A stretch of DNA of 64,000 nt, from NCBI RefSeq assembly GCF_009469595.2, contig NZ_SSXV01000001.1, forward strand, positions 310,001 through 374,000, written 5' to 3'. The notes beneath the pieces are model-generated. The model ran no database searches. It was given only the letters and a program-made list of their open reading frames with translations, and was not told the origin of the DNA. Positions 33,327 through 41,522 of this stretch are shown here, in pieces; position 1 is the stretch's first letter; each line of letters opens with the position of its first letter. The stretch is from Thauera sp. 2A1. GTDB lineage: Bacteria > Pseudomonadota > Gammaproteobacteria > Burkholderiales > Rhodocyclaceae. The translations under genes and the position numbers were made by a program.

Positions 33327-33742
33327 AAGTGCCTGCGATCAAGGCCGGACTGGTCTACTTCGCGCTGGTGTTTGGCGCTGGGTTCCTGTTGGGGGCGATT
33401 CGCATCACTTTTGTCGTGCCCCGCGTGGGCGAACGCATTGCTGAATTGGGCGAGATGCCGATCATGTTTGTCGTCACTCTGGTCGCGGCAAGATTCGTGA
33501 TCAGGCACTTCGCCGTGCCGCCTTCCATGCCTGCGCGCCTTGGTACAGGGCTGCTAGCCCTTGTGCTGTTGCTCGCTGCAGAACTTGTGTTGGCCGCGGT
33601 ATTGCAGGAACGCTCACTTGCAGACTATGTGTCCAGCCGCGATCCCGTCTCTGGAGGCGCATATCTGGCAATGCTGGTGCTATTTGCCCTGATGCCTGCG
33701 TTCATGAGGCATACACATGGCACTCGCGACCGAAGCCCGTAA
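33323..33742 (+). CDS. Small integral membrane protein, unknown
   Basis: A 139-residue protein with four hydrophobic segments: AGLVYFALVFGAGFLLGAIR, MPIMFVVTLVAARFVI, LGTGLLALVLLLAAELVLAA and AYLAMLVLFALMPAF. The start is either TTG 33323, overlapping the previous stop, or GTG 33329. It is probably coupled to the Acg-like gene. I do not recognise the family. It belongs to the block that interrupts the methanofuran genes. Confidence 0.65.
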   Translation: MKVPAIKAGLVYFALVFGAGFLLGAIRITFVVPRVGERIAELGEMPIMFVVTLVAARFVIRHFAVPPSMPARLGTGLLALVLLLAAELVLAAVLQERSLADYVSSRDPVSGGAYLAMLVLFALMPAFMRHTHGTRDRSP

Positions 33743-33845
33743 AGGCTGAGCCAACAGGCCTTTCACTCCCGGCACAGATGAATTCGAACTTTTCGGAATA
33801 GCCAGTCGAGAAGTCTGATTGGCGTATTGGGTCGCTCCCTGTCGC

Positions 33846-34484
33846 TCAGCCCTCGTATGTTGGGCGGTGGAACCTAGAGTTGGTCGCTTCCACACTGGAG
33901 ATCGGCAGGGAAAGCCATCGAGTCGGCGCTGAAAGGTCTTCGCGCGCGACCAACTCGACGGTGCAGCGCGCATCGCGTGCTAGCGCGGGGAAGCGCCGGT
34001 CGACGATGCCTGCATTCGACAGCGCGTCCCAATCCTGATTGGCCGGAATCGGGCACGATTTGACCAGCGCCACGTGAGACGCGCCCAGGCGGGCGGCGAG
34101 CCACAACGCGAGGCTGTCCGAGGTGACGTCCCAGCTCGTCAGTTCGTCCAGCGCTTCGCGTAGCAGGTCGAACGGGAGCCACACGGCGACCTTGCCGGAT
34201 TTCAGCACGCGCTCGACCTCGGCCACATTGCGCGCGGTCACGAGGCTGGGGCACAGGCCTTGGAGCACATAGCCGAACTGCGCCATGCCGAGGATGGCCA
34301 CGTTGTGGGCGGTGAGGTCGTTCAGCGGCCAGGCGGCCTGCGCGTCGCGTGCGGCGTCGGCGAAGGGGCCGCCGCCGGGCACGATGACGATGCGGCCGCC
34401 GCCGTGCTCGGCGAGCATCTGCAGCCATTGCGGCAGCAGCGGGTCGCGGGCGAGGCTGCCGCCGAGCTTGACGACCTGGATCAC
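33846..34484 (-). CDS. mfnE: Amino acid kinase-family protein, MfnE-like
   Basis: A 212-residue kinase starting at a GTG that overlaps the upstream stop (GTGA). The N-terminus VIQVVKLGGSLARDPLLPQW and GGGRIVIVPGGGPFADAARD are typical of the aspartate/uridylate kinase fold; TSWDVTSDSLALWLAARLGA follows. In methanogens MfnE adds a second phosphate to the aminomethylfuran phosphate. Coupling to the mfnF- and mfnD-like genes supports that assignment, but specificity cannot be read from the sequence. Confidence 0.75.
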   Translation of the reverse strand: MIQVVKLGGSLARDPLLPQWLQMLAEHGGGRIVIVPGGGPFADAARDAQAAWPLNDLTAHNVAILGMAQFGYVLQGLCPSLVTARNVAEVERVLKSGKVAVWLPFDLLREALDELTSWDVTSDSLALWLAARLGASHVALVKSCPIPANQDWDALSNAGIVDRRFPALARDARCTVELVAREDLSAPTRWLSLPISSVEATNSRFHRPTYEG

Positions 34485-35644
34485 GGCATTTCCCGCTCGA
34501 GCAGCACCGCGACCGCTACGGCGGGCGCGCAGGTGGCGACCCACTTGCGGCAGGCGGGGTCGGCGTCGATCAGCGCGTCGAAGGGCAGGAAGGGACGGTC
34601 GAGGCGCTGCGCGAGGGCATGCGCCAGGAACAGGCCGCAGCCGGCGCCGACGATCGGGACGCGTGTGGCATCCGCGCTTGCGTGGCCTGCGTCCGTGCCG
34701 CGCGTGATCGAGTCCGCGGGCCGGTCCGATTCTGCAGTCGGCGGGGAGACCTGGGTTGCGTTGAGTCTGGACTCGACCCGGCTCACGTTGCGCGCGATCT
34801 CCGCAGTCATCGCCCGTCGCCAGTGCTCGGCGAATTCGCGCCAGTCGGCCTCGCTCGCGTCGCGTGAGTCGCGACCGATCATCCGCGCGAGGCGCTGGCA
34901 GGTGGCGGCGGTGTCCTTGCTGCCGCCGTCGGCGGGCGGGTACTGGTCGTGCTCGGCATCTAGCTCGCCGGTGAGGCGGAAGATGTCGGCGGTGGTGGCG
35001 AAGAACTCGTTCATCACGTTGATGTAGGTGCCGTCGAACGGGATGCGCCGCGCCAGTGCGCACAGCGGCGTGCGCACCACGCCGAGGTAAACGAGTTCGC
35101 CGCTCGCCAGACGCGCGGCATCGCTGCGGCCGACGGGTGAGGGCTGACCGGCGGCGATGGGGATGAGGTCGGTGGTGGTGCTGCCGATGTCGACCAGCAG
35201 GGCGTCGGGATGGCGGAGGGCGACCATGCGGGCGGTGGCGAGCCAGTTCGCCGAGGCGATCGCTTCCCAGTGCTCGGCCACGGCGTCGAGCTTCGCCCAG
35301 CCAGCCTCGCCGGCGAAGAAGCGGACTTCGCTGCCGAGCTGTTCGCCGACCCGGCTGGCGATCGCGAGCACGCCGGCTTCGCGGTTCGGAAACAGGTCGG
35401 CCATTTCCGCCGTCATGGTCACGGCGTGCCGTGCGGCGCCGAATTGCAGCCAGCGCTTGCGGGTGGCGGCCACCGCCTTGTCCAGATGCTCGAGGCCCTG
35501 CCACATCGGCGTCGGCCATTGGGCGATGTCGGCGATGCGACCGGCTACCAGCAGACTCGCCTTCACGTGGGCGCCGCCAATGTCCCAGCCGATCACCGCT
35601 GGTGCGGCGGCAGTGTCGGGGCGGGCAGGAGTCGTGGCCGTCAT
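34481..35644 (-). CDS. mfnF: H4MPT-linked C1 pathway protein, MfnF-like
   Basis: A 387-residue ASKHA-fold protein related to hydantoinase/oxoprolinase A. Seen motifs are VIGWDIGGAHVKASLLVAG at the phosphate-1 loop, ALLVDIGSTTTDLIPIAAGQ at the second loop, and VGAGCGLFLAHALAQRL at the adenosine site. The archaeal relative MfnF couples the furan diphosphate to gamma-glutamyltyramine to build methanofuran. Both ends overlap its neighbours by four bases (ATGA and GTGA), showing a coupled mfnD-mfnF-mfnE operon. A stretch around residues 315-335 is variable. Confidence 0.78.
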   Translation of the reverse strand: MTATTPARPDTAAAPAVIGWDIGGAHVKASLLVAGRIADIAQWPTPMWQGLEHLDKAVAATRKRWLQFGAARHAVTMTAEMADLFPNREAGVLAIASRVGEQLGSEVRFFAGEAGWAKLDAVAEHWEAIASANWLATARMVALRHPDALLVDIGSTTTDLIPIAAGQPSPVGRSDAARLASGELVYLGVVRTPLCALARRIPFDGTYINVMNEFFATTADIFRLTGELDAEHDQYPPADGGSKDTAATCQRLARMIGRDSRDASEADWREFAEHWRRAMTAEIARNVSRVESRLNATQVSPPTAESDRPADSITRGTDAGHASADATRVPIVGAGCGLFLAHALAQRLDRPFLPFDALIDADPACRKWVATCAPAVAVAVLLEREMP

Positions 35645-36795
35645 GTGCTCGGTGCCGTCATTGCGACTTCGGTGGCGCGAACGGCCGGGCTCGACGTCGG
35701 CGCGGGCTCGTGGCTCGCCAGGATCTCGGCGGCGAGATTGCGGCCGAGGCGGCGCGACAGGCCGACGTAGGCGCAGGTCAGGCGCGGATTTATCTCGATG
35801 ACGACCGACTGGCCTTCGGGCGTCCATATGAGGTCGACGCCGACGAAGCCGGCCAGGCCCGGCAGGGCGGCGCGAATCCTGCATGCCAGTTCGGCCAGTT
35901 GCCGGCCGCGAGGGCTGCCGGTCGGCTCGATGCCGGTATCGACGCCGTGGTAGCCGAGGGTGCCATCGGCGGCGAGCTCGATGCGCTGACGGTTGATGCA
36001 AAGCAGCTCGGTGCGGTCGCTGCGGCACAGCAGCGACAGGCTCAGGGGCTCGCCCGCCACCAATTGTTCCAGTGTCGCGCTGCGGCCCGCCTGCTGTCGG
36101 GTTTCGAAGTCTTCGCGCGCGTCGACAAAGTGCGCGTGCCGGCGCGTGTCCTGGGTGCCGGCGCCGTCGTCGGGCTTCACGATCCAGGAGCCGTCTGCCG
36201 GCGGCTCGCTCTCGCCGGATTGCCATGCGGCGGGGACGACAATGCCGTGCGCGGCCAGGGCGTCGCGGGTGGCGCGCTTGCTGCTGCAGCACACGATGGC
36301 ATCCTCGCTGCAGCCGACCCAGCGTCGCGGCCCGACGACGCGGCAGAGCTCGGCGAGGACGCCGTCCGTCTCCGGCGCCACCACCCAGACACGGTCGAAG
36401 GCGGGCGCAAGCCGCGCGAGGAGGGCGGTGGGCGACTCGGCGGCCGCCACGCGCAGCGCGGTGCAACGCGATGGGCGTGGCGGCTGGGATGCCTCAGAGA
36501 GCAAGGCAGGGGCCGAGGGCAACATGGCAGCGGAATCGTCTGCTGGCGCAAAGGGTGCAGCGTCGCTCGCCGCCACGCCGATGTTGTAGCCGCCCGCGGC
36601 GATCAGGTCGGCGACCATCGCGTTTCGCATCGAGATGCCCTGCTGCAGCAGCGATTCGCCTTCGCCGGTCGAAGCCGGGGCTGCCGCGGTGCTAAGCTCG
36701 TCGCCCGACGCTGCGGTGCCGATGAGTCCGGCGTCGATGGTTGCGGCGCTGATAAATTCGTAGACGAGGACGCGTTCGCGCTTCGGTTCAGTCAT
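35641..36795 (-). CDS. mfnD: ATP-grasp ligase, MfnD-like (tyramine-glutamate ligase)
   Basis: A 384-residue ligase. The start is ambiguous among ATGs at 36795, 36801 and 36810; all lie against the divergent HisA-like gene. The ATP-grasp core is seen in SWIVKPDDGAGTQDTRR, the hinge in SATLEQLVAGEPLSLSLLCR and the metal site in VVIEINPRLTCAYVGLSRR. The first 100 residues contain an Ala/Ser/Pro-rich insert. MfnD of methanogens joins glutamate to tyramine. No tyrosine decarboxylase gene (mfnA) is in the window, so tyramine must come from elsewhere. Confidence 0.72.
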   Translation of the reverse strand: MTEPKRERVLVYEFISAATIDAGLIGTAASGDELSTAAAPASTGEGESLLQQGISMRNAMVADLIAAGGYNIGVAASDAAPFAPADDSAAMLPSAPALLSEASQPPRPSRCTALRVAAAESPTALLARLAPAFDRVWVVAPETDGVLAELCRVVGPRRWVGCSEDAIVCCSSKRATRDALAAHGIVVPAAWQSGESEPPADGSWIVKPDDGAGTQDTRRHAHFVDAREDFETRQQAGRSATLEQLVAGEPLSLSLLCRSDRTELLCINRQRIELAADGTLGYHGVDTGIEPTGSPRGRQLAELACRIRAALPGLAGFVGVDLIWTPEGQSVVIEINPRLTCAYVGLSRRLGRNLAAEILASHEPAPTSSPAVRATEVAMTAPST

Positions 36796-36799
36796 GGTC

Positions 36800-37525
36800 A
36801 TGCAAATCATACCGGTGTTGGATCTGATGAAAGGCCAGGTGGTGCGTGCGGTGCGCGGCCAGCGCAGCGACTATCAGCCCATCGTGTCCGGGCTGTGCGC
36901 CGGCAGCGATCCGGTGACGGTGGCGCGCGCATTGGTTGATTACGTCCGTGCCGAGACGTTGTACGTCGCCGATCTGGACGCACTGACCGGCGGCGCCGTG
37001 CAGGTTGCGGTGATTCGCGACCTGCTCGCGGCCTTGCCCCGCGTGCGCTTGTGGCTGGATGCGGGTTTTGCGGATGCAGCGGCGTTCGGCCGGCTGCGTG
37101 CAGAACTGGGCGCCGGGTTGGACGACGCGTCGGGGGAATCGACAGCAAGGGTCGTACCCGTTTTTGCCAGCGAGGCGCTGGCCTCGGCTGAGGTGGCGCG
37201 CACCAGCCTGGCGGACAAGGCCGGCGCCATCCTGTCGCTGGACCGCCGCGGCGGGGAATTGATGGACCCGGCCGGCTGTTGGGCCGACGAGAGCCTGTGG
37301 CCGGAGCGCGTCATCGTCATGACGCTGGATCGCGTCGGATCGTTCGACGGGCCGGACCTGGCCACGCTGCGCGACTGTGCCCGCCGCGCGCCGCGGGCAA
37401 TGCTGATCGGCGCCGGCGGCATTCGCGACGAGGCCGACTTGCGCCTGGCCGAGCAAGCCGGCGCCGCGGCGTGGCTGACCGCCTCTGCGCTGCACGATCG
37501 GCGCCTTGCGCCGCGCGCGGACTGA
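36800..37525 (+). CDS. HisA/HisF-like TIM-barrel protein of the C1 island
   Basis: A 241-residue protein resembling HisA (QIIPVLDLMKGQVVRAVRG; LYVADLDALTG; LIGAGGIRDEADLRLAEQAG). Homologues that are not histidine enzymes occur in methylotroph and methanogen C1 islands; the lack of other his genes here supports that reading. The reaction is unknown. The start at 36800 gives the usual MQIIPV beginning, and ATG 36794 is an alternative that would overlap the divergent mfnD-like gene. No ribosome-binding site stands out. Confidence 0.75.
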   Translation: MQIIPVLDLMKGQVVRAVRGQRSDYQPIVSGLCAGSDPVTVARALVDYVRAETLYVADLDALTGGAVQVAVIRDLLAALPRVRLWLDAGFADAAAFGRLRAELGAGLDDASGESTARVVPVFASEALASAEVARTSLADKAGAILSLDRRGGELMDPAGCWADESLWPERVIVMTLDRVGSFDGPDLATLRDCARRAPRAMLIGAGGIRDEADLRLAEQAGAAAWLTASALHDRRLAPRAD

Positions 37526-37575
37526 GGCCGGCGCGAATCGCGATGACGCAATGAGGGCAGAACCGCCCGTTCTTC

Positions 37576-37591
37576 TGGCACATGATTTGCT
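37576..37591 (+). promoter_or_regulatory. Sigma-54 (-24/-12) promoter of the fhc operon
   Basis: TGGCACATGATTTGCT matches the sigma-54 consensus in both halves with GG-N10-GC spacing. Transcription is predicted at about 37602, only two bases before the fhcB ATG, so the mRNA would be leaderless or nearly so unless the true start lies elsewhere. A weak GATAGG ribosome-binding-like stretch lies between the promoter and the ATG. Confidence 0.65.
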
Positions 37592-37603
37592 GAGATAGGC
37601 GCC

Positions 37604-38893
37604 ATGAATGCCCCCACTCAAACCCAGAACCCGGACCCGTCCGGCAGCATTGGGCAGGACTGGACTTGCCCGTTCTGCTCGCTGCTGTGCGACGGCTTCC
37701 GTGTCGAATCGCAACAGGGCGGGCTGAAGCTCGTCGGCAGCGACTGTTCCAAAGCGGTACAGGGGCTGGCCAGCTTCGGGCCGGTGCCCGCCGCGCCATC
37801 GGCGACCGTGGATGGACGTGAAGTCTCGCCCGATACTGCGCTCGATGCCGCCGCCGAACGTCTCGCCGCCAGCCGCATGCCGCTGTTTGGCGGGCTGGCG
37901 ACCGACGTCGGCGGCATGCGGCAGTTGGTCCGGCTGGCCAACCAGCGCGGCGCCATCCTCGATCACGCGCGCGGCGATACGCTGATGCCGGTGCTCCGCA
38001 CGCTGCAGGATCGCGGCCAGATGTTCTCCACGCTCGCCGAGATCCGCAACCGGGCCGACCTTGTCGTGTGCATCGGCACCGACGCCGCGAGCAATTTCCC
38101 CGAATTCTTCCGCCGCTGTGCGCCGGTGGACGAAGCGGCTTTCGCGCGCCGCACCGTATTCGTCGGCGCAAGTGCGCCTGCCGGGCTGCAGGGTGAAGTC
38201 GACGAGGTGGCGCTGCAAGGCGATCTGTTCGACGCGGTGGCGATGCTCGCTGCGCTCGTCGATGGTCGCCGGCTGCCGGCCCCCGATGCTGCGTTGGAAC
38301 GGCTGGCGCAGGCGATGCGAGCGTCGACGTATTGTGTGGTGGTGTTCGAGCCCGGCCGGCTGCCTGCGCAGGGCGCGCTGATCACCGAGGCGGTGCTGCG
38401 CATCGTGATGTCGCTCAACCGCAAGACGCGCGCCGGCGCCTTCATGCTCGGCGGCGCGGACGGCCTGCAGACCGCGAATGCCGTCACCACCTGGATGTCC
38501 GGCCTGCCGCTGCGCAGCCGCGTCGGGCCGCTCGGCCTCGATCATGACCCGCTGCAGTACGCCACCGACCGCCTGCTTGAGGAGGAGGCGGTGGATCTGC
38601 TGCTGTGGGTGGCGAGCCTGGGGCCGAAGCCGGTGCCGCCTGCGACTGTGCTGCCGCGCATCGTGCTCGGTCATCCCGCGCTGGCGGCGGATTGCGCCGC
38701 AGCGGGCACCGTGTTCATCCCGGTGGCCACGCCCGGCATCAACGCCGATGGTCACCTGTTCCGCGCCGATGGCGTCGTCACCCTGCCGCTGCGCGCGCTG
38801 CGCGATGACGGCCTGCCGACCGTGGCGGACATCGCGAATGCGCTGCAGGCACGGCTGGCCCTGCGTCGCCTGGCGACGGAGGGCACGCCATGA
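37604..38893 (+). CDS. fhcB: Formyltransferase/hydrolase complex subunit B
   Basis: A 429-residue relative of the formylmethanofuran dehydrogenase subunit FwdB/FmdB. It keeps the N-terminal Cys cluster motif (WTCPFCSLLCDGF) and domains such as MPLFGGLATDVGGMRQLVRL and GGADGLQTANAVTTWMSG. In the bacterial Fhc complex the B subunit is known not to use a molybdopterin for formate oxidation and is structural. The complex converts formyl-H4MPT to formate. It is the first of four genes joined by ATGA overlaps. Confidence 0.92.
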   Translation: MNAPTQTQNPDPSGSIGQDWTCPFCSLLCDGFRVESQQGGLKLVGSDCSKAVQGLASFGPVPAAPSATVDGREVSPDTALDAAAERLAASRMPLFGGLATDVGGMRQLVRLANQRGAILDHARGDTLMPVLRTLQDRGQMFSTLAEIRNRADLVVCIGTDAASNFPEFFRRCAPVDEAAFARRTVFVGASAPAGLQGEVDEVALQGDLFDAVAMLAALVDGRRLPAPDAALERLAQAMRASTYCVVVFEPGRLPAQGALITEAVLRIVMSLNRKTRAGAFMLGGADGLQTANAVTTWMSGLPLRSRVGPLGLDHDPLQYATDRLLEEEAVDLLLWVASLGPKPVPPATVLPRIVLGHPALAADCAAAGTVFIPVATPGINADGHLFRADGVVTLPLRALRDDGLPTVADIANALQARLALRRLATEGTP

Positions 38894-40566
38894 GCACGAT
38901 ACGATTGAAGGGCGGGCGGGTGTACGACCCGGCCAACGGTGTGGATGGCGAGACGCGTGACATCGGCATGCGCGACGGACGCATCGTCGCGCTGCATCCG
39001 CAGGAAGAAGTCGACCACGAGTACGACGTGTCCGGTTGCGTGGTGATGGCAGGCGGCATCGACCTGCACACCCACATCGGCGGCGGCAAGGTGAACCTCG
39101 CGCGCATGATGCTGCCCGAGGACCACCGCGCCAACCGCGCGCGCGACCCGCTGCTCGAACTCGCCTCCAACGGCTGCTGCACACCGGGCACGCTGGAAAC
39201 CGGCTACCGCTACGCGCAGATGGGCTACACGGCTGCTTTCGAACCGGCGATGCTGGCGGCCAATGCGCGCCACGCGCACATGGAGATGGGCGACACCCCC
39301 ATCCTCGACCATGGCGCCTATGTGATGCTGGGCAACGAGGAGCTGTTCCTCGAGATGCTGGCGCGCGGCGAGGACTTCGAGCGCATCCGCGACTATGTCG
39401 GCTGGTCCATCGACGCCAGCAAGGCGATGGGCGTGAAGGTGGTGAACCCGGGCGGCATCTCGGCCTTCAAGTTCAACCAGAGGAAGCTCGACGTCGACGA
39501 GAACCACGTGCATTGGCAGGTCACGCCACGCCATGTGGTGCACACGCTGGCGCGCGCGCTGACCGAGCTGGGCGTGCCGCATCCGCTGCACATCCATGCC
39601 AGCAACCTCGGCGTCGCCGGCAACATTGAATCCACGCTGGCGACCATCGACGCGCTCGACGGCCTGCCCGGCCACCTGACGCACATCCAGTTCCACAGCT
39701 ATGGCAAGGAAGGGCCGAAGAAATTCTCGTCGGCCGCGCGGCAGTTGATCGAGAAGGTGAAGGCCGCGCCCAATGTCAGCATCGACGTCGGCCAGATCAT
39801 CTTCGGCCAGACGGTCACCGCCTCCGGCGACACCATGCGCCAGTTCGCCAATGCCGACCTCGGCAGCCCGCGCAAATACGTCGGTGGCGACATCGAGTGC
39901 GACGCCGGCTGCGGCGTGGTGCCCTTCCGCTATCGCGAGCAGAGCTACGTGAATGCCCTGCAGTGGGCGATCGGGCTGGAGATCTTCCTGCTGATGGACG
40001 ACCCGTGGCGGGTGGTGCTGACCACCGATCACCCCAACGGCGGCCCCTTCACCAGCTACCCGCACCTGATCAGGCTGCTCATGGACAAGTCCTTCCGCGA
40101 CGAGCAGTTGGCGCGCCTGCATCCGGACGTGGCGGCGTCGGTCGACCTGCGTGAGATCGGCCGCGAGCTGAGCCTGTACGACATCGCGATCATGACCCGC
40201 GCCGCGCCGGCCCGCCTGCTGGGGCTGGCCGACCGCGGCCAGCTCGGCGTCGGCGCCGCGGCCGACATCGCGGTGTATCGCGAGGACGCCGACCGCGAGG
40301 CGATGTTCGCCACGCCGGAATACGTGTTCAAGGACGGCCGCCTGGTGGCGCGCCAGGGCCGGCTGGAGGCGGTGCCAGTGGGCGGCACCCACTTCCTGGA
40401 GACCGAGTTCGATCCCGGCATCGAGAAGACCATCGAGCAATACGCGCAGCGCCACCTCAGCGTGAGCTACCGCAACGCGAAGATCGGCAAGGACGAGCTG
40501 TGCTCCTGCGCCAACGGCGGTGCGCTGCTGGCGTGCAAGGTGCATGGCGGTCGGGGGGGCAAATGA
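38890..40566 (+). CDS. fhcA: Formyltransferase/hydrolase complex subunit A
   Basis: A 558-residue amidohydrolase-fold subunit that hydrolyses the formyl group from formylmethylofuran to formate. The zinc-site region reads VVMAGGIDLHTHIGGGKVNL; further conserved parts are LHIHASNLGVAGNIESTL, THIQFHSYGKEGPKKFSS and VVLTTDHPNGGPFTSYPHLI. The length is as expected. It overlaps fhcB and fhcD by four bases each (ATGA), so the subunits are made in step. Confidence 0.94.
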   Translation: MSTIRLKGGRVYDPANGVDGETRDIGMRDGRIVALHPQEEVDHEYDVSGCVVMAGGIDLHTHIGGGKVNLARMMLPEDHRANRARDPLLELASNGCCTPGTLETGYRYAQMGYTAAFEPAMLAANARHAHMEMGDTPILDHGAYVMLGNEELFLEMLARGEDFERIRDYVGWSIDASKAMGVKVVNPGGISAFKFNQRKLDVDENHVHWQVTPRHVVHTLARALTELGVPHPLHIHASNLGVAGNIESTLATIDALDGLPGHLTHIQFHSYGKEGPKKFSSAARQLIEKVKAAPNVSIDVGQIIFGQTVTASGDTMRQFANADLGSPRKYVGGDIECDAGCGVVPFRYREQSYVNALQWAIGLEIFLLMDDPWRVVLTTDHPNGGPFTSYPHLIRLLMDKSFRDEQLARLHPDVAASVDLREIGRELSLYDIAIMTRAAPARLLGLADRGQLGVGAAADIAVYREDADREAMFATPEYVFKDGRLVARQGRLEAVPVGGTHFLETEFDPGIEKTIEQYAQRHLSVSYRNAKIGKDELCSCANGGALLACKVHGGRGGK

Positions 40567-41522
40567 GCGCACAGGCAGAGACGACATCTGGCGCCGGGGA
40601 GCAGGCGGTGGTGCGCAACGGCGTGAGCATCGACCCGACCTTCGCCGAGGCCTTTCCGATGAAGGCGACGCGCGTGCTGATCACCGCGCACAACGACACC
40701 TGGGCGCGTAACGCGGCAGTGGCGATGACCGGCTTCGCCACCTCGGTGATCGCCTGCGGCTGCGAAGCGGGCATCGAGCGCATGCTGTCGCCCATCGAAA
40801 CGCCGGACGGCCGGCCGGGCGTGGCGGTGCTGCTGTTCTCGATGTCGGGCAAGGAACTCGCCAAGCAGCTCGAACGCCGTGTCGGCCAGTGCGTGCTGAC
40901 CTGCCCGACCACCGCCGTGTATGCCGGGCTCGACGAGGGCGAGGCCGTCGCGCTGGGCAAGAACCTGCGCTTCTTCGGCGACGGTTGGCAGATCTCCAAG
41001 ATGATCGACGGCAAGCGCTACTGGCGCGTGCCGGTGATGGACGGCGAGTTCGTCGCGCAGGAGACGACGGCGGTGGTGAAGGCGGTGGGCGGCGGCAACC
41101 TGCTGCTGCTGGCGCGCGACACCGACGCCGCGCTGGCCGGTGCGGAAGCGGCGGTCGAGGCGATGCGGGCGGTGCCCGGCGTGATCATGCCTTTCCCAGG
41201 CGGGGTGGTGCGCTCGGGGAGCAAGGTCGGCAGCAAGTACGCGTCACTGATGGCCTCCACCAACGACGCCTTCTGCCCGGCGCTGATCCCTCTGGCGAAG
41301 AAGACCGAGCTCGACGCCGGCACGCGCTGCGTGATGGAGATCGTCATCGACGGGCTGACCGAAGCCGACGTTTCGGCGGCGATGCGCGCCGGCATCGATG
41401 CCATCGTCGCCCGTGGCGGCGAGGCCGGCGTGACGCGTATCTCTGCCGGCAACTACGGCGGCAAGCTCGGCCCTTTCCATTTCCATCTTCACAAGCTGCT
41501 GGGCGCGGAGGCAAGCGTATGA
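40563..41522 (+). CDS. fhcD: Formylmethanofuran-H4MPT formyltransferase
   Basis: A 319-residue Ftr-type enzyme transferring the formyl group from formyl-H4MPT to the furan cofactor. Conserved stretches are GVSIDPTFAEAFPMKATRVL, FATSVIACGCEAGIERML, GRPGVAVLLFSMSGKELAKQ, CPTTAVYAGL and the C-terminal NYGGKLGPFHFHLHKLL. A short variable N-terminal tail precedes the conserved part. Coupled to fhcA and fhcC. Confidence 0.94.
   Translation: MSAQAETTSGAGEQAVVRNGVSIDPTFAEAFPMKATRVLITAHNDTWARNAAVAMTGFATSVIACGCEAGIERMLSPIETPDGRPGVAVLLFSMSGKELAKQLERRVGQCVLTCPTTAVYAGLDEGEAVALGKNLRFFGDGWQISKMIDGKRYWRVPVMDGEFVAQETTAVVKAVGGGNLLLLARDTDAALAGAEAAVEAMRAVPGVIMPFPGGVVRSGSKVGSKYASLMASTNDAFCPALIPLAKKTELDAGTRCVMEIVIDGLTEADVSAAMRAGIDAIVARGGEAGVTRISAGNYGGKLGPFHFHLHKLLGAEASV

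Noticed and set aside
34485-35519. Extension of the amino acid kinase frame across the mfnF-like gene
   Set aside because: The extended part is Arg/His-rich out-of-frame reading of mfnF; the GTG at 34484 gives the standard kinase N-terminus.
36800-37525. Calling the HisA-like gene hisA
   Set aside because: No other histidine genes are nearby and HisA-like proteins of unknown function are regular members of H4MPT islands.
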